Shown here: piece after piece, positions 25,534-35,174 of the stretch
Layout of the letters: each line of letters opens with the position of its first letter
Numbering within the stretch: position 1 is the stretch's first letter
Assembly: GCF_009761395.1 (NCBI RefSeq)
Contig: NZ_LEKN01000013.1
Location: forward strand, 1-64,000
From: Ursidibacter maritimus
Lineage (GTDB): Bacteria; Pseudomonadota; Gammaproteobacteria; Enterobacterales; Pasteurellaceae
DNA: 64,000 nt
Reading direction: 5' to 3'
The notes under the pieces: generated by a model
Seen by the model: only the letters and a program-made list of their open reading frames with translations
Told to the model about the DNA's origin: nothing
Databases searched by the model: none
Program-made: the position numbers and the translations under genes

Positions 25534-26853
25534 TTAAAAGTGTATTAAATCATTAAATAATGCAAAAATCATCAAGCTTAATACAAAAGCCATTCCTAAT
25601 TTTTGGAAATTAATTTCAACTTTCTCTGACAATGGTTTGCCTCGAATAGCCTCTCCAGCCAGTAATAACAATCGCCCACCATCTAGTGGTAAAATAGGGA
25701 AAAGATTCATTACACCAAGATTAACACTGATTAATGCCATAAAACTTAGATAATAAACAAACCCAATTTCAGCCGTAGTGCCAGCACCTTTTGCCATTGA
25801 AATAGGCCCCCCCATATTTTTAATAGAGAGTTCACCTGTAATTAAATTGCCAATAAATTGCAGAATGCTTTTAATGAGTGACCATACTTTTTCAAGGCTT
25901 TTTTGCAACCCTACAAGCATATCATACTTTAGCTCAGTTCGATACTTATCCGCTAGCGGTTCATAAGTTGGTGTAATACCTATTACATAACGTTCATCTT
26001 TATCAGATTTAACAGGTGTTACTGATAATTGTTTTCTTTCCCCTGCTCGCTCAATAATAAATTCAACTTCTTTACCTAATTGAATCTGCTCAACCAAATT
26101 TAGCCAATCAAATTCCCGTTGATTAACCGATATTATCTTATCCCCAGCTCGCAAATCTGCTTTATCTGCAGGCGATTGTTCGACTACTTGCTTAATAATT
26201 GGTTCAATGACTGCACTTTTTGGACGAATACCTAAGGTGGTTAATGGGCTTTGTTTATTTCCTTCCACTTGCCACTGCGTTAAATCCAAATAAAAACGTT
26301 TTGGACTTGTTTCACCTATTAACTGCCCTGAGATCTCAATATCTTTAGAACCAACTTTACCGATTAAAGCCAAGGTTGTATCTTCCCAATCTAAGACATT
26401 ACGCCCATTCACTTGGGTAACCTCAAACTCAGGTAATACGCCTGCTTTAGCTGCGATAGAGTCAGGAATAACACTTCCGACCACTGGTTTTACTGTTGGC
26501 ATACCAATAACAAAAACACTCCAATATGCCAATATCGCAAATAAAAAATTAGCCACTGGTCCAGCTGCCATAATAAATGCACGCTGTTTTACCGTTTTAC
26601 TGTGTAGGGATTGATTTTCAGCTAGTTGATACTCTGGCTCACCATTGTACATCTGAACATATCCACCCAGTGGAATGAGTGAAAAAACAAACTCAGTACC
26701 TTGTTTATCTTTTTTTCGCCATAGAACCTTACCAAAACCAATAGAAAAGCGAAGTACTTTTACACCACATTTTCGAGCGGCCCAGAAGTGCCCGTATTCG
26801 TGTACAAACACTAATACGCAGATGAGAACAAAGAAAGCTAGAATTGAGGTCAC
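25534..26853 (-). CDS. rseP: Site-2 intramembrane metalloprotease RseP
   Basis: Inner-membrane protease that cuts anti-sigma-E RseA and signal-peptide remnants. The 439-aa product has the zinc motif HEYGH (residues 18-22) in its first membrane helix, two periplasmic PDZ domains (about 110-300), and the second metal-ligand motif LPLDGGRLLL near 390. Length is close to E. coli RseP (450). It sits between cdsA (12 bases upstream) and bamA (54 bases downstream), as in E. coli. Confidence 0.96.
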   Translation of the reverse strand: MTSILAFFVLICVLVFVHEYGHFWAARKCGVKVLRFSIGFGKVLWRKKDKQGTEFVFSLIPLGGYVQMYNGEPEYQLAENQSLHSKTVKQRAFIMAAGPVANFLFAILAYWSVFVIGMPTVKPVVGSVIPDSIAAKAGVLPEFEVTQVNGRNVLDWEDTTLALIGKVGSKDIEISGQLIGETSPKRFYLDLTQWQVEGNKQSPLTTLGIRPKSAVIEPIIKQVVEQSPADKADLRAGDKIISVNQREFDWLNLVEQIQLGKEVEFIIERAGERKQLSVTPVKSDKDERYVIGITPTYEPLADKYRTELKYDMLVGLQKSLEKVWSLIKSILQFIGNLITGELSIKNMGGPISMAKGAGTTAEIGFVYYLSFMALISVNLGVMNLFPILPLDGGRLLLLAGEAIRGKPLSEKVEINFQKLGMAFVLSLMIFALFNDLIHF

Positions 26854-26864
26854 ATACTATCCTA

Positions 26865-27734
26865 TTATAGAAAGAAGAAAAAACCTGTGGCGAATATAGG
26901 CACTGCCGCTGTTAAACTATCAATGCGATCTAAAATACCACCATGTCCTGGAATTAGGTTACTACTGTCTTTTATTCCTGCCTGACGTTTAAACATACTT
27001 TCACTTAAATCACCTAATACCGAAATTGCCACGGTAATCGTTGAGAGAATCACGAATGAAATCGTACTTAACTCTCTCCCAAAAACATCTACTGGGGCAG
27101 ACTGTAAGAAAATAATTGCGATTAAAGCAGAAGTAAAAACACCACCAATAGCCCCTTCCCAAGATTTACCAGGTGAAACTTTTGGTGCTAGTTTATGCTT
27201 GCCAAAAGCTCGCCCAACAAAATACGCACCTGAATCTGCCCCCCAAACCAATAAGAAAACATAAAGCAATAAAAACGTACCTTGATATTCATTGCTATTA
27301 TATTGGTAGAAACGCAATGCTAAAGTACCCAACATAAATGGAATAAGTGTACAGAAACCAAAAATAAATTTTGCACTGACTGATTTAGACCAAAAATTTG
27401 ATGATTTAGGATAAGAAACAACTAAGAGAGTGGCTATAACCCACCAAATACACCCTAAGAAAAGAAAAGGCGTTGTGCTATCGGTTAGAAATTTTGCTGC
27501 TTGAATATAATCAGTCGCTGCAATAATCGGGAAAAAGAGCAAACCTGCAGTCATAAATGCGACTAAGGCACGAGCAATCGGTCTTTTAAAGCCAACAAAC
27601 TGCGCCCACTCCCACATACCTAACACAATAATGGCAGATAATACTAAAGTAAAAAATAACGGAGAAAGCCAAAATAATGCCATCAATGCAACAGCAATCA
27701 TTACAATTGCAGATAAAACACGCTGTTTAAGCAT
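26865..27734 (-). CDS. cdsA: Phosphatidate cytidylyltransferase CdsA
   Basis: Makes CDP-diacylglycerol, the precursor of all phospholipids. The 289-aa membrane protein has eight or so hydrophobic segments and the family signature near the C-terminus (KVSPGKSWEGAIGG, then SMFKRQAGIKDSSNLIPGHG and GGILDRIDS). Length matches E. coli (285). It follows uppS with about 26 bases between and precedes rseP, the conserved order. Confidence 0.96.
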   Translation of the reverse strand: MLKQRVLSAIVMIAVALMALFWLSPLFFTLVLSAIIVLGMWEWAQFVGFKRPIARALVAFMTAGLLFFPIIAATDYIQAAKFLTDSTTPFLFLGCIWWVIATLLVVSYPKSSNFWSKSVSAKFIFGFCTLIPFMLGTLALRFYQYNSNEYQGTFLLLYVFLLVWGADSGAYFVGRAFGKHKLAPKVSPGKSWEGAIGGVFTSALIAIIFLQSAPVDVFGRELSTISFVILSTITVAISVLGDLSESMFKRQAGIKDSSNLIPGHGGILDRIDSLTAAVPIFATGFFFFL

Positions 27735-27760
27735 TTTTCATTCCTTTTAAGTTATAAATT

Positions 27761-28474
27761 TTAGCAACCACCAAATCGGCGATCACGTTGTTGATAAGCT
27801 CTAATCGCCTCAGCGAAATGTTCTTCATTAAAATCAGGCCATAGTACTGAGCTAAAAAATAGCTCGGCATACGCAATCTGCCATAATAAAAAATTACTAA
27901 TACGCTGTTCGCCACTGGTTCGAATAAGTAAATCTACTTGTGGCTGGTCTTCTGTGACTAATGCTTGCTGAAAACGTTCTGGGGTAATGTGTTCAATTCC
28001 GAGAATACCTTGTTTAACTTGCGTTGCAAGCTGTTTAGTCGCATTCACAATATCCCAGTAACCACCATAATTTGCCGCAATATTTAAAATAAGTCCCGAA
28101 TTTTGAGAAGTAAGTTGTTCTGATTGTTCAATCCTTTTTTGCAAACTTTCGCTAAAGCGAGATTTATCCCCAATAATTTTTAAGCGAATATTATTTTGGT
28201 GCAATTTTTTCACTTCTGAGTCTAAGGCTTTCATAAAAAGCGTCATTAACGCAGATACTTCAGCTTCAGGTCTGTTCCAGTTTTCACTACTGAAAGCATA
28301 AAGCGTCAGGACCTTAATTTGATGCTTTGCTGCAAAATTTACAGCGGTTCTGACCGCTTTGACCCCATTTTGATGGCCAAAAATACGCAGTTTACCTTGC
28401 TGTTTTGCCCAACGACCGTTGCCATCCATAATGATTGCAACATGTTGTGGCATATTAAGTGGGTCGAAATTCAC
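27761..28474 (-). CDS. uppS: Undecaprenyl diphosphate synthase UppS
   Basis: Cis-prenyltransferase making the C55 carrier lipid for peptidoglycan and LPS O-chains. The 237-aa product has the substrate motif [15 protein letters not shown] (catalytic Asp at about residue 17), then [12 protein letters not shown] and the C-terminal [18 protein letters not shown] and AYAELFF. Length matches (about 240-253). It heads the leftward envelope operon uppS-cdsA-rseP-bamA-skp-lpxD-fabZ-lpxA. Confidence 0.97.
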   Translation of the reverse strand: MNFDPLNMPQHVAIIMDGNGRWAKQQGKLRIFGHQNGVKAVRTAVNFAAKHQIKVLTLYAFSSENWNRPEAEVSALMTLFMKALDSEVKKLHQNNIRLKIIGDKSRFSESLQKRIEQSEQLTSQNSGLILNIAANYGGYWDIVNATKQLATQVKQGILGIEHITPERFQQALVTEDQPQVDLLIRTSGEQRISNFLLWQIAYAELFFSSVLWPDFNEEHFAEAIRAYQQRDRRFGGC

Positions 28475-28578
28475 TGAAAATACTCTCTATAAAATCAATT
28501 TATTTGCCTAATGCAAAATTTCATTAATATATCATAAGCAATAGACTTCTAAAAATGGTTTTAACTTTTGCGTTGTTA

Positions 28579-29286
28579 TTAAAAATTGTCTTTTTGCTGA
28601 CGTAATTGAATGAATTTCTCTAAATTTTCTGCTCTCAAAAATGGATTGATCTGTTTTTCAATACCAATAGTGCTTGGCAAAGTCGGTTTATGATGAGAGC
28701 GCAATATATCAACTCGTTCTTGATACTCAAATAAGACACAACTATTTGGCATTACTGCTTGTGCAAATTTTAAGTTACTTTGAGTATATTCGTGGCCTGC
28801 ATAGACCTCGACCCAATCAGGTAAAGCATTAAAACGTTGTAAAGTATCAAACTGAGCTTGGTAATTCCCTGTAAATACCCTGCCACAACCGCCAGAAAAT
28901 AACGCATCACCACAAAATAGCCAACGATTATCAACTAAATAACTGATATGTTTTTCGGTATGCCCTGCACTTTCGATCACTCGAACATCATACTCCCACA
29001 AAGAAAAATGCTCCTCGGGTTCTACAAGGCGAGTCGCCAATTCGCTAACTTCTGATGAACCATAAACCGCCAAACTCGGATGATACGATAGTAATTCAGG
29101 TACACCTTCAGTATGATCACGATGATGGTGAGTCAATAAAATAGCGGTAGGATTAAGCTGATTTTTTGCAAGGCAATCTAACACCTTTTTCGCTTCACTA
29201 GGATCAACAATAACGACTTCATTCTGATGTTGTATCAGCCAAATATAATTATCTGATAATGCAGGAATAGGAGTGATTTTTAACAT
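28579..29286 (-). CDS. gloB: Hydroxyacylglutathione hydrolase (glyoxalase II)
   Basis: Hydrolyses S-lactoylglutathione to lactate and glutathione in methylglyoxal detoxification. The 235-aa metallo-beta-lactamase-fold protein has the binuclear metal motif THHHRDHTEG (about 53-62), GHTEKHISY, FCGDALFSGGCGRVFTG, and the glutathione-binding VYAGHEYTQSNLKFA. Length is slightly below E. coli GloB (251). It is separated from the upstream glycosyltransferase by a terminator at 29301-29337, so it has its own promoter. Confidence 0.95.
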   Translation of the reverse strand: MLKITPIPALSDNYIWLIQHQNEVVIVDPSEAKKVLDCLAKNQLNPTAILLTHHHRDHTEGVPELLSYHPSLAVYGSSEVSELATRLVEPEEHFSLWEYDVRVIESAGHTEKHISYLVDNRWLFCGDALFSGGCGRVFTGNYQAQFDTLQRFNALPDWVEVYAGHEYTQSNLKFAQAVMPNSCVLFEYQERVDILRSHHKPTLPSTIGIEKQINPFLRAENLEKFIQLRQQKDNF

Positions 29287-29300
29287 TTTATCTCCGATAT

Positions 29301-29337
29301 TTCTTACAAAAAAGAAATGGGCAACTCAATGCCCATT
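29301..29337 (-). terminator. Terminator of the glycosyltransferase gene
   Basis: On the minus strand AATGGGCA (29337-29330) pairs with TGCCCATT (29323-29316) across a 6-base loop, followed by TCTTTTTTG. It separates the glycosyltransferase gene from gloB. Confidence 0.8.
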
Positions 29338-29346
29338 CACCATATC

Positions 29347-30906
29347 TCATTTAATTTGTGCTAAACCATTCTCACACCATTTCAGTTTTTCACTAATCGC
29401 ATGATTAAGCAATTTATCATTTTCTGGTAATGAGGCGCGAGTAGCTTCGTGATGCCATAGATGATAGGCAATGGCAGCAAATTTAAGATTAGCTCGTTTC
29501 CCACCATTATTAAAGAAACGTACAACAAATTCGCTATCTTCACGTCCCCAACCGACAAAATCATTATTAAAACCGTTAATCGCCATTGCATCTTCCTTGA
29601 AAAATGCCATATTGCAACCACGCACTGCGTGAAGATTTTGTTTCTCTCTGCGTAAAAATAATGATGATAAAAATGGTAAATGTAATGCAGACAGGCGTTT
29701 TTCTAGGCGTTTTTCCAAGCCTTTCTCATACCATTTTAATGGCCTGTAAGCGGTCGGATTTTGTAAAAGTTTTGCGGTTTTTTCTTCAGTTAAAACCACT
29801 CGTCCACCTTGTACAAATAAGCCTTTTTTAGCTGCCTTTTTATGATCTGCAATAAATTCAGGGTGTAAAACCATATCACCATCAATAATCACAATATAAT
29901 CGCTATTCGCCATTGCTAAAGCTCTATTACGCGATTGTGCCAAGCGAAAACCATCGTCTTCTTGCCAAGCGTGTTTTAATGGAATAGGGAAAGCTCGCTG
30001 TAAGCGGCTAATGACCGCACGCGTATCTTCTCTTGACCCATCATCTGCCACAATCACTTCATTTGGCATTACTCGCTGATGCAATACAGAATATAGCACT
30101 GCCTCTAGGGCATCAGGACGATTATAAGTTGTAATAATTAAGGAAGTCGTAAGCTTTTGATTAGCCTCATTTAATTTGACATATTTGTAATAAGATCCAC
30201 TGGCATTTGCAAAAGAGATCACAAAACCGTCCGCTCCTGACAAAATCCCTTTTTTCAAAATATAATTTTTGAAGAAAGCAGAAATACCATGTGAAACTGC
30301 ACTGAATATCGAACTACGTTTACGAAATTGTTGCTGATTAGCAAACAAACTCGTATATTGTTGCATTTTATTGATTAGCCCTTCCGCTCCATCGAAAGAA
30401 TAATGTAGAAAATGCTGTTTTAATCTGATTGTTTCGATATGTTTATCAATGACTAACGATTCGTGAACTTGTTTATCATTAAATTTCACGACAGTTCGAT
30501 GATACATTCTTTTCACATAATCAGGATACCAACCACAAGTTCTAATTGGCTTACCTCGATAATGGTTGATCCGCAAAATCGCATAAACCTTATTTATTTG
30601 ACTCAAATCTATCTGGCGAATTTCTTCAACCAATTCAGCAGAAAAAATCTCATCGCTATCTACATTGATAATCCAATCATAGCTTGCAAAACTTGCTGCG
30701 AAGTTTTTCATTGGTCCAAAACCAATAAAAGAATGGTGATGAATTTTCACATTATCAAACTGACTGGCAATCGCTAAGGAATTGTCTGTTGAACCATTAT
30801 CTAACACAACAATTTCTGCAAAATCAGATAGACTTTGCAGACTTTGTGCTAAATATTTTTCTGCATTTTTAACCAGCATCGTAACACTGATAGGGAGCTT
30901 ATTCAT
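29347..30906 (-). CDS. Two-domain family 2 glycosyltransferase, LPS core type
   Basis: The 519-aa product carries two complete GT-A domains. Residues 1-250 resemble WaaE/LgtF-type core glucosyltransferases (ISVTMLVKNAEKYLAQ, VVLDNGSTDNS, INVDSDEIF, MYHRTVVKFNDKQVHE). Residues 255-519 are a second transferase (SLIITTYNRPDALEA, IVADDGSRED, IIDGDMVLHPEF) with a C-terminal galactosyltransferase-like block (RGCNMAFFKEDA, GFNNDFVGWGREDSEF). LgtF relatives are about 250 aa, so this looks like a fusion able to add two sugars to the LPS inner core. Sugar identities are inference. Located upstream of gloB, downstream of nagK. Confidence 0.85.
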   Translation of the reverse strand: MNKLPISVTMLVKNAEKYLAQSLQSLSDFAEIVVLDNGSTDNSLAIASQFDNVKIHHHSFIGFGPMKNFAASFASYDWIINVDSDEIFSAELVEEIRQIDLSQINKVYAILRINHYRGKPIRTCGWYPDYVKRMYHRTVVKFNDKQVHESLVIDKHIETIRLKQHFLHYSFDGAEGLINKMQQYTSLFANQQQFRKRSSIFSAVSHGISAFFKNYILKKGILSGADGFVISFANASGSYYKYVKLNEANQKLTTSLIITTYNRPDALEAVLYSVLHQRVMPNEVIVADDGSREDTRAVISRLQRAFPIPLKHAWQEDDGFRLAQSRNRALAMANSDYIVIIDGDMVLHPEFIADHKKAAKKGLFVQGGRVVLTEEKTAKLLQNPTAYRPLKWYEKGLEKRLEKRLSALHLPFLSSLFLRREKQNLHAVRGCNMAFFKEDAMAINGFNNDFVGWGREDSEFVVRFFNNGGKRANLKFAAIAYHLWHHEATRASLPENDKLLNHAISEKLKWCENGLAQIK

Positions 30907-30923
30907 TCTATCGCCTTATCTAT

Positions 30924-31841
30924 TTATTTTAAGAATAACGCAGCCGCACCACGAACACCGCCTGAATCACCGTGAATGGCTTTCTTAAATACGGGTACTT
31001 TTGCACTACGCATTAAATGTGGCGGTAATGCTTTTGGTAAAGCATCATAAATGTAATCAAAATTAGATAAGCCACCACCAAAAACAATCATATCAGGATC
31101 TAACGCAGTAATCAGATTACCGATACTAATTGCCATTAGCTCAATAAACATGCCGACAAACTTAACCGTTTTTTCATCGCCTTGATGGAAACGGGTAATA
31201 ATTGTTTTGGCATCAATCGCTTCACCAACCAAGTCACGATAAAGCATTTCAAAACCACGCCCAGAGAGATAAGTATCTAAGCAAGCACGATTACCACAGC
31301 CACAAGGATAGATTGGTGCATTATCCCACCCCAATAATTGGAGTGCGTGATAGTTAAGTTGAATATGCCCTACTTCTCCCGCCATTCCGATACGTCCCGA
31401 ATGGATTTTACCGTCAAAAACAAATCCACCACCAAAGCCCGTACCTAAAATTAAGCCTAAAACTGTTGAGTATTGCTGATTATTTTCATCCCAAGCTTCT
31501 GAAAGGGCAAAACAGTTAGCATCATTCTCAGCTCGGACTTCTCGTCCTAAACGTTCGGTCAAATCTTTAATAATGGTTTTACCGTCAGCCACTTTGATAT
31601 TAGTAATCTCAGCAACGCCCGTCTCACGATTTACAAAACCCGGTAATCCCAACCCAACTGAACCTTTAGTATCAAATTTTGCATCGGCATTACGTACTAA
31701 AGTTTCAATGGTATATAACCAATCTTCATAACTAGTCTGTGGGGTAGGTACACGTTCGCTATATAATTTCTCTAATTTATCATTAAATACTGCAAGTTCA
31801 ATTTTTGTTCCGCCAATGTCTAAGCCATAATAATAGTTCAT
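30924..31841 (-). CDS. nagK: N-acetyl-D-glucosamine kinase (ROK family)
   Basis: Phosphorylates N-acetylglucosamine for recycling. The 305-aa ROK protein shows [14 protein letters not shown] at the N-terminus, the sugar-binding [13 protein letters not shown] and GTGFGGGFV, the ROK zinc motif GHIQLN then [17 protein letters not shown], and the C-terminal IVFGGGLSN. These match NagK more closely than other ROK kinases. Length fits (303 in E. coli). The gene ends 18 bases before the glycosyltransferase and starts right after pgpB, so it may be co-transcribed with both. Confidence 0.9.
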   Translation of the reverse strand: MNYYYGLDIGGTKIELAVFNDKLEKLYSERVPTPQTSYEDWLYTIETLVRNADAKFDTKGSVGLGLPGFVNRETGVAEITNIKVADGKTIIKDLTERLGREVRAENDANCFALSEAWDENNQQYSTVLGLILGTGFGGGFVFDGKIHSGRIGMAGEVGHIQLNYHALQLLGWDNAPIYPCGCGNRACLDTYLSGRGFEMLYRDLVGEAIDAKTIITRFHQGDEKTVKFVGMFIELMAISIGNLITALDPDMIVFGGGLSNFDYIYDALPKALPPHLMRSAKVPVFKKAIHGDSGGVRGAAALFLK

Positions 31842-31843
31842 TG

Positions 31844-32566
31844 TTACCCTCTCTTTCTAAACCATTGCCATTGTGATAGATAAGGAATTACCCAAACGAA
31901 AACGATCAAGTGGAATAACCACGAGATCAACGTACTAACAAAGAGATCAATAGGATAATGCATTCCCAAACGCAAACGGCTGATCAACATCAAACCAGCC
32001 CACAAAATTGCAAAAATTTGAGCAAAAATAACCGCTTGTCCACTTAATCCAAATAAAAAGCCCGCAAAAACTAATAACCAAGATACCGCAAAAATGGTAT
32101 GCCCTGACGGGAAAGAATAGCCTAATTCATCGGCTTGATGTTCCGTTACGAACTGGATATTTGGCTGACTAAAAGTTAGTACCTGTTTTTCTTGATCTAG
32201 TTTTGGTAAGGAATAAAAACGTTCTGTCTCTGCTTGAAACATTTGCGTCACAAAAGGACGTGGTTCTTTAAATACCGCTTTTGCTCCTTCTTTGATAATT
32301 TGTGTGCCGACCACCGAACTAGCACAAATAAAACCAACTAAGAACCACGAATAACGTTTACGAGTAAGCCACATTAGCCATAACATAAACAGCACACAAG
32401 TAATCAAAGCATAAGGCGTAGAGCCTGTTTCAGTCAGAATAAACAGTCCAAAATCTAGATCTGCCGCCTGTAAATTAGTATCTAATGCCCATTGCCACTC
32501 TATTGCCCAAGTCGCAAGTGGAATAATTAACATCAAAAATGTAAAGAATGTGAGTTTTTTGATCAC
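31844..32566 (-). CDS. pgpB: PAP2-family phosphatidylglycerophosphatase / undecaprenyl-PP phosphatase PgpB
   Basis: The 240-aa inner-membrane protein has about six hydrophobic segments and the three-part lipid phosphatase signature: [19 protein letters not shown], and [14 protein letters not shown], holding the catalytic His pair. It would dephosphorylate phosphatidylglycerophosphate or undecaprenyl diphosphate at the periplasmic face. Length matches E. coli PgpB (254). It lies after yhbY, across a terminator, and immediately before nagK. Confidence 0.92.
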   Translation of the reverse strand: MIKKLTFFTFLMLIIPLATWAIEWQWALDTNLQAADLDFGLFILTETGSTPYALITCVLFMLWLMWLTRKRYSWFLVGFICASSVVGTQIIKEGAKAVFKEPRPFVTQMFQAETERFYSLPKLDQEKQVLTFSQPNIQFVTEHQADELGYSFPSGHTIFAVSWLLVFAGFLFGLSGQAVIFAQIFAILWAGLMLISRLRLGMHYPIDLFVSTLISWLFHLIVFVWVIPYLSQWQWFRKRG

Positions 32567-32593
32567 GTCATTACCCTTATAAAAACTACGTTT

Positions 32594-32623
32594 TATAAAA
32601 AAACCGCTTGGCTAACAAGCGGT
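32594..32623 (-). terminator. Terminator of yhbY built from inverted uptake signals
   Basis: On the minus strand ACCGCTTG (32623-32616) pairs with CAAGCGGT (32610-32603) across five bases, followed by TTTTTTATAAAA. Both arms are uptake-signal cores. Confidence 0.85.
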
Positions 32624-32647
32624 CTGTTCTTCATTAAAATTTGCAAA

Positions 32648-32962
32648 TTAAATCGCTTTTGTTGCTTTCGGTAAGTGAATTTTCTTCTCTTCACTTTGAC
32701 GATATAACACTAAAACATGTCCGATTGTTTGCACAGATACCGCTTTAGTTTCTCGCACAATCGCATCAATAATAAGCTGTTTTACTTCACGATCTGCCCC
32801 TGCAATTTTCACTTTAATCAACTCGTGATGATTAAGTGCATTTTCAATTTCAGCAAGCACCCCTTCGGTTAATCCATTACCGCCTAGCATTACAACGGGG
32901 TTTAAATGGTGAGCTAAACTTTTTAAGTATTGTTTTTGTTTGGTTGTTAATGTAATTGACAT
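32648..32962 (-). CDS. yhbY: Ribosome assembly RNA-binding protein YhbY (CRM domain)
   Basis: This 104-aa single-domain CRM protein binds pre-50S subunits. The family pattern KQKQYLKSLAHHLNPVVMLG, GLTEGVLAEIENALNHHELIKVK and VQTIGHVLVLYR is complete, and length is normal (97 in E. coli). It is a single gene ended by the uptake-signal terminator at 32594-32623. Confidence 0.95.
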   Translation of the reverse strand: MSITLTTKQKQYLKSLAHHLNPVVMLGGNGLTEGVLAEIENALNHHELIKVKIAGADREVKQLIIDAIVRETKAVSVQTIGHVLVLYRQSEEKKIHLPKATKAI

Positions 32963-33052
32963 TTATATTGCCTTAATTGATAAAAATTTTGGTGAAAATA
33001 GCATAAATCCCTACTTTTTTAAAGCAGATTTAGTTTTCGCTGTTTTCTAAGG

Positions 33053-33541
33053 TTATTTGCTTAACACAACCATCTGATGATTTTTAAACTGTTGATAAAG
33101 TTCTGATAATTTTTGCCCATTTGGTAGTTGTAGATCGGGAGTAAGATCATACAAAGGCACAATGACAAACTCTCGGTTGTGCATATCATAATGGGGAACA
33201 GTTAATCTTTCCGTTTGAATTTGTTGAGCATCATAAAGCAAAATATCCAAATCTAAAGTACGCTCACCCCAACGGCGTAAACGTACTCTTCCCTGCTCAT
33301 TTTCGATACTCTGCAATTTATCTAGTAATTCAATAGCGGTTAGATCCGTATCAAATTTTACCACTGCATTTACATAATCGGGTTGATCTTGTGGTCCGAG
33401 AGGTTTACTGCCGTAAAAAGGACTCACAGATAAATTTATTGCAAATGTTTGCAATGATCTTACCGCTTGTTGCAGCTGTTCAAGTGGATTTTCCAAATTA
33501 GAACCTAGTGCGATATAAACAGTATGCAATGTTGTTTCCAT
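33053..33541 (-). CDS. folK: HPPK, folate biosynthesis pyrophosphokinase FolK
   Basis: Transfers pyrophosphate from ATP to 6-hydroxymethyl-7,8-dihydropterin. The 162-aa product has YIALGSNLENPLEQL, FYGSKPLGPQDQPDYVNAV, and the metal/substrate motif RRWGERTLDLDILLY. Length matches (159 in E. coli). It starts 6 bases after the pcnB stop; pcnB-folK is the E. coli order. Confidence 0.96.
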   Translation of the reverse strand: METTLHTVYIALGSNLENPLEQLQQAVRSLQTFAINLSVSPFYGSKPLGPQDQPDYVNAVVKFDTDLTAIELLDKLQSIENEQGRVRLRRWGERTLDLDILLYDAQQIQTERLTVPHYDMHNREFVIVPLYDLTPDLQLPNGQKLSELYQQFKNHQMVVLSK

Positions 33542-33547
33542 TTTACG

Positions 33548-35089
33548 TTATCCTTGATTTTCACCGCTATTCACTGATTTTTTCTTACGGTAGAATTTAC
33601 GGCGTGGTTTACGTTTTTTCTTCGGTTCTTCGTCACGAAAAGTTGGGATATTCTTCACATTTTTCAGCATATCACCACGTTGGTTTTCATTACTAAACTG
33701 AAATTCGTGCCACCATGCACTTAATTCGACTAAATCGCCACCTTCAATTTCTGCTCGCATCACTAACAAGTCAAATCCAGCTCTAAATTTAATGTGCTCT
33801 AATGTTTGATGCGGACGTTTACCCGTACGTTTTGGAAATTGAAATTGCAAAGCCCAAATATCTCGAATAACGCAAGTATAGCGGCGATGTAGTGCAACTG
33901 ATTTGGCACTTTGAGCCAAAATCTCGTTAGCCGCCAACATCATTGCATCGTGGCTGTTTAAGCCGCCTTCATTTTTCAATTCATCAATTTTTTCACGCAG
34001 TGGATACCACAATAATGCGGCAAATAAAAATGCAGGATTGACTCTTAAATTATCACGAATACGTTCATCGGTTGAATTTAGTGCTTTTACAATCATTCTC
34101 TCTGTATTGGAATCACTCTTTTCGGTAAAAAATGGAGCTAAAACCGGGAATAATTGTTCAAATAAGCCATATTTACGCATCAATTCATAGGTTTTCAACC
34201 CATAACCTGATTGTAATAATTTGAGTGATTCATCAAATAAACGAGCTGGCGGAATGTGGCTAAGCAGATGTGTCATTTTACGGATAGGTTCATCACTCTC
34301 ACGCACTAAAAACATATCTAGTTTTGCCATAAAACGTACAGCACGCAGCATTCTGACTGGATCTTCCTGATAACGAGTAATAGGATCGCCAATCAGCGAT
34401 AAACGACTCGCTTTAAGATCTGCAATACCATTAAAGAAATCAAAAATTAAATTGTGTGTAACATCGTAATAAAGTGCATTGACGCTAAAATCTCGGCGTT
34501 CTGCATCTTCACGCAAAGTACCATAAACATTATCACGCAATAGCATTCCTGAATCGCTGGTTTTTGACATCTTTTCGCTAGCATTACTGTGGTGTTCAGC
34601 TCGGAAAGTAGCAACTTCATAAACTTCTCGACCATATACAATGTGTGCTAAACGAAAACGGCGACCAATTAAACGACATTGACGGCCAAAAATTTTCTGA
34701 ATTTCTTCTGGACGAGCGTTGGTTGCGATATCAAAATCTTTCGCTTTATAGCCTAAGAGCAAATCGCGGATACAACCGCCAACAATATAGGCCTCATAAC
34801 CATTTTTCTGTAATTTAGTTACAATCGAAATCGCATTATTCGGGAAGTTTTTTAATCCAATACCAAACTGGCTTGCACTCACTGTGAACTTTTTATGCAA
34901 AATATGTGGAGGAACTGCTTGTTGATGCGATTTATTATGACGTTTTTTCCTCTCCCCAGAACGGATATCCGCTTTATTGGAGCTTAAATGATCTACATTC
35001 GTGGAAGACTGTAATTCGCTTGTTTCGAGAAGAGATTGCTTTTTACTCTTTTTTGGGCGAGAAAAAAGCGACTTAATATAATTTAAAAT
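33548..35089 (-). CDS. pcnB: Poly(A) polymerase I PcnB, probable AUU start
   Basis: Adds poly(A) tails to RNA, promoting decay. The protein has the nucleotidyltransferase site VGGCIRDLLLG and DFDIATNARP, the RNA-binding block GRRFRLAHIV, LLRDNVYGTL, RRDFSVNALYYD and a basic C-terminal tail (KKKRKPRRKFYRKKKS). The open frame extends to an ATG at 35143, but that codon lies in the loop of the dksA terminator hairpin. An ATT at 35089 stands six bases after GAGG and gives 513 aa (LNYIKSLFSRPKK after the initiator). E. coli pcnB is known to use AUU. I favour ATT; no in-frame ATG or GTG lies nearby with a better ribosome site. Confidence 0.88.
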   Translation of the reverse strand: MLNYIKSLFSRPKKSKKQSLLETSELQSSTNVDHLSSNKADIRSGERKKRHNKSHQQAVPPHILHKKFTVSASQFGIGLKNFPNNAISIVTKLQKNGYEAYIVGGCIRDLLLGYKAKDFDIATNARPEEIQKIFGRQCRLIGRRFRLAHIVYGREVYEVATFRAEHHSNASEKMSKTSDSGMLLRDNVYGTLREDAERRDFSVNALYYDVTHNLIFDFFNGIADLKASRLSLIGDPITRYQEDPVRMLRAVRFMAKLDMFLVRESDEPIRKMTHLLSHIPPARLFDESLKLLQSGYGLKTYELMRKYGLFEQLFPVLAPFFTEKSDSNTERMIVKALNSTDERIRDNLRVNPAFLFAALLWYPLREKIDELKNEGGLNSHDAMMLAANEILAQSAKSVALHRRYTCVIRDIWALQFQFPKRTGKRPHQTLEHIKFRAGFDLLVMRAEIEGGDLVELSAWWHEFQFSNENQRGDMLKNVKNIPTFRDEEPKKKRKPRRKFYRKKKSVNSGENQG

Positions 35090-35121
35090 AAGACACCTCA
35101 AATTTGGAGACAAAAATTTAT

Positions 35122-35153
35122 CAATAAAAAAGAGGATAGCCATCGCTATCCGC
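35122..35153 (-). terminator. Terminator of dksA
   Basis: On the minus strand GGATAGC (35151-35145) pairs with GCTATCC (35140-35134) across a four-base loop and is followed by TCTTTTTTATTG. The loop contains the ATG at 35143 that a naive annotation would take as the pcnB start. Confidence 0.85.
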
Positions 35154-35174
35154 TTTTCTATCTCACAACTTTAA

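Noticed and set aside
35089..35143. ATG at 35143 as pcnB start
   Set aside because: It lies in the loop of the dksA terminator and has no good ribosome site; ATT at 35089 is favoured.
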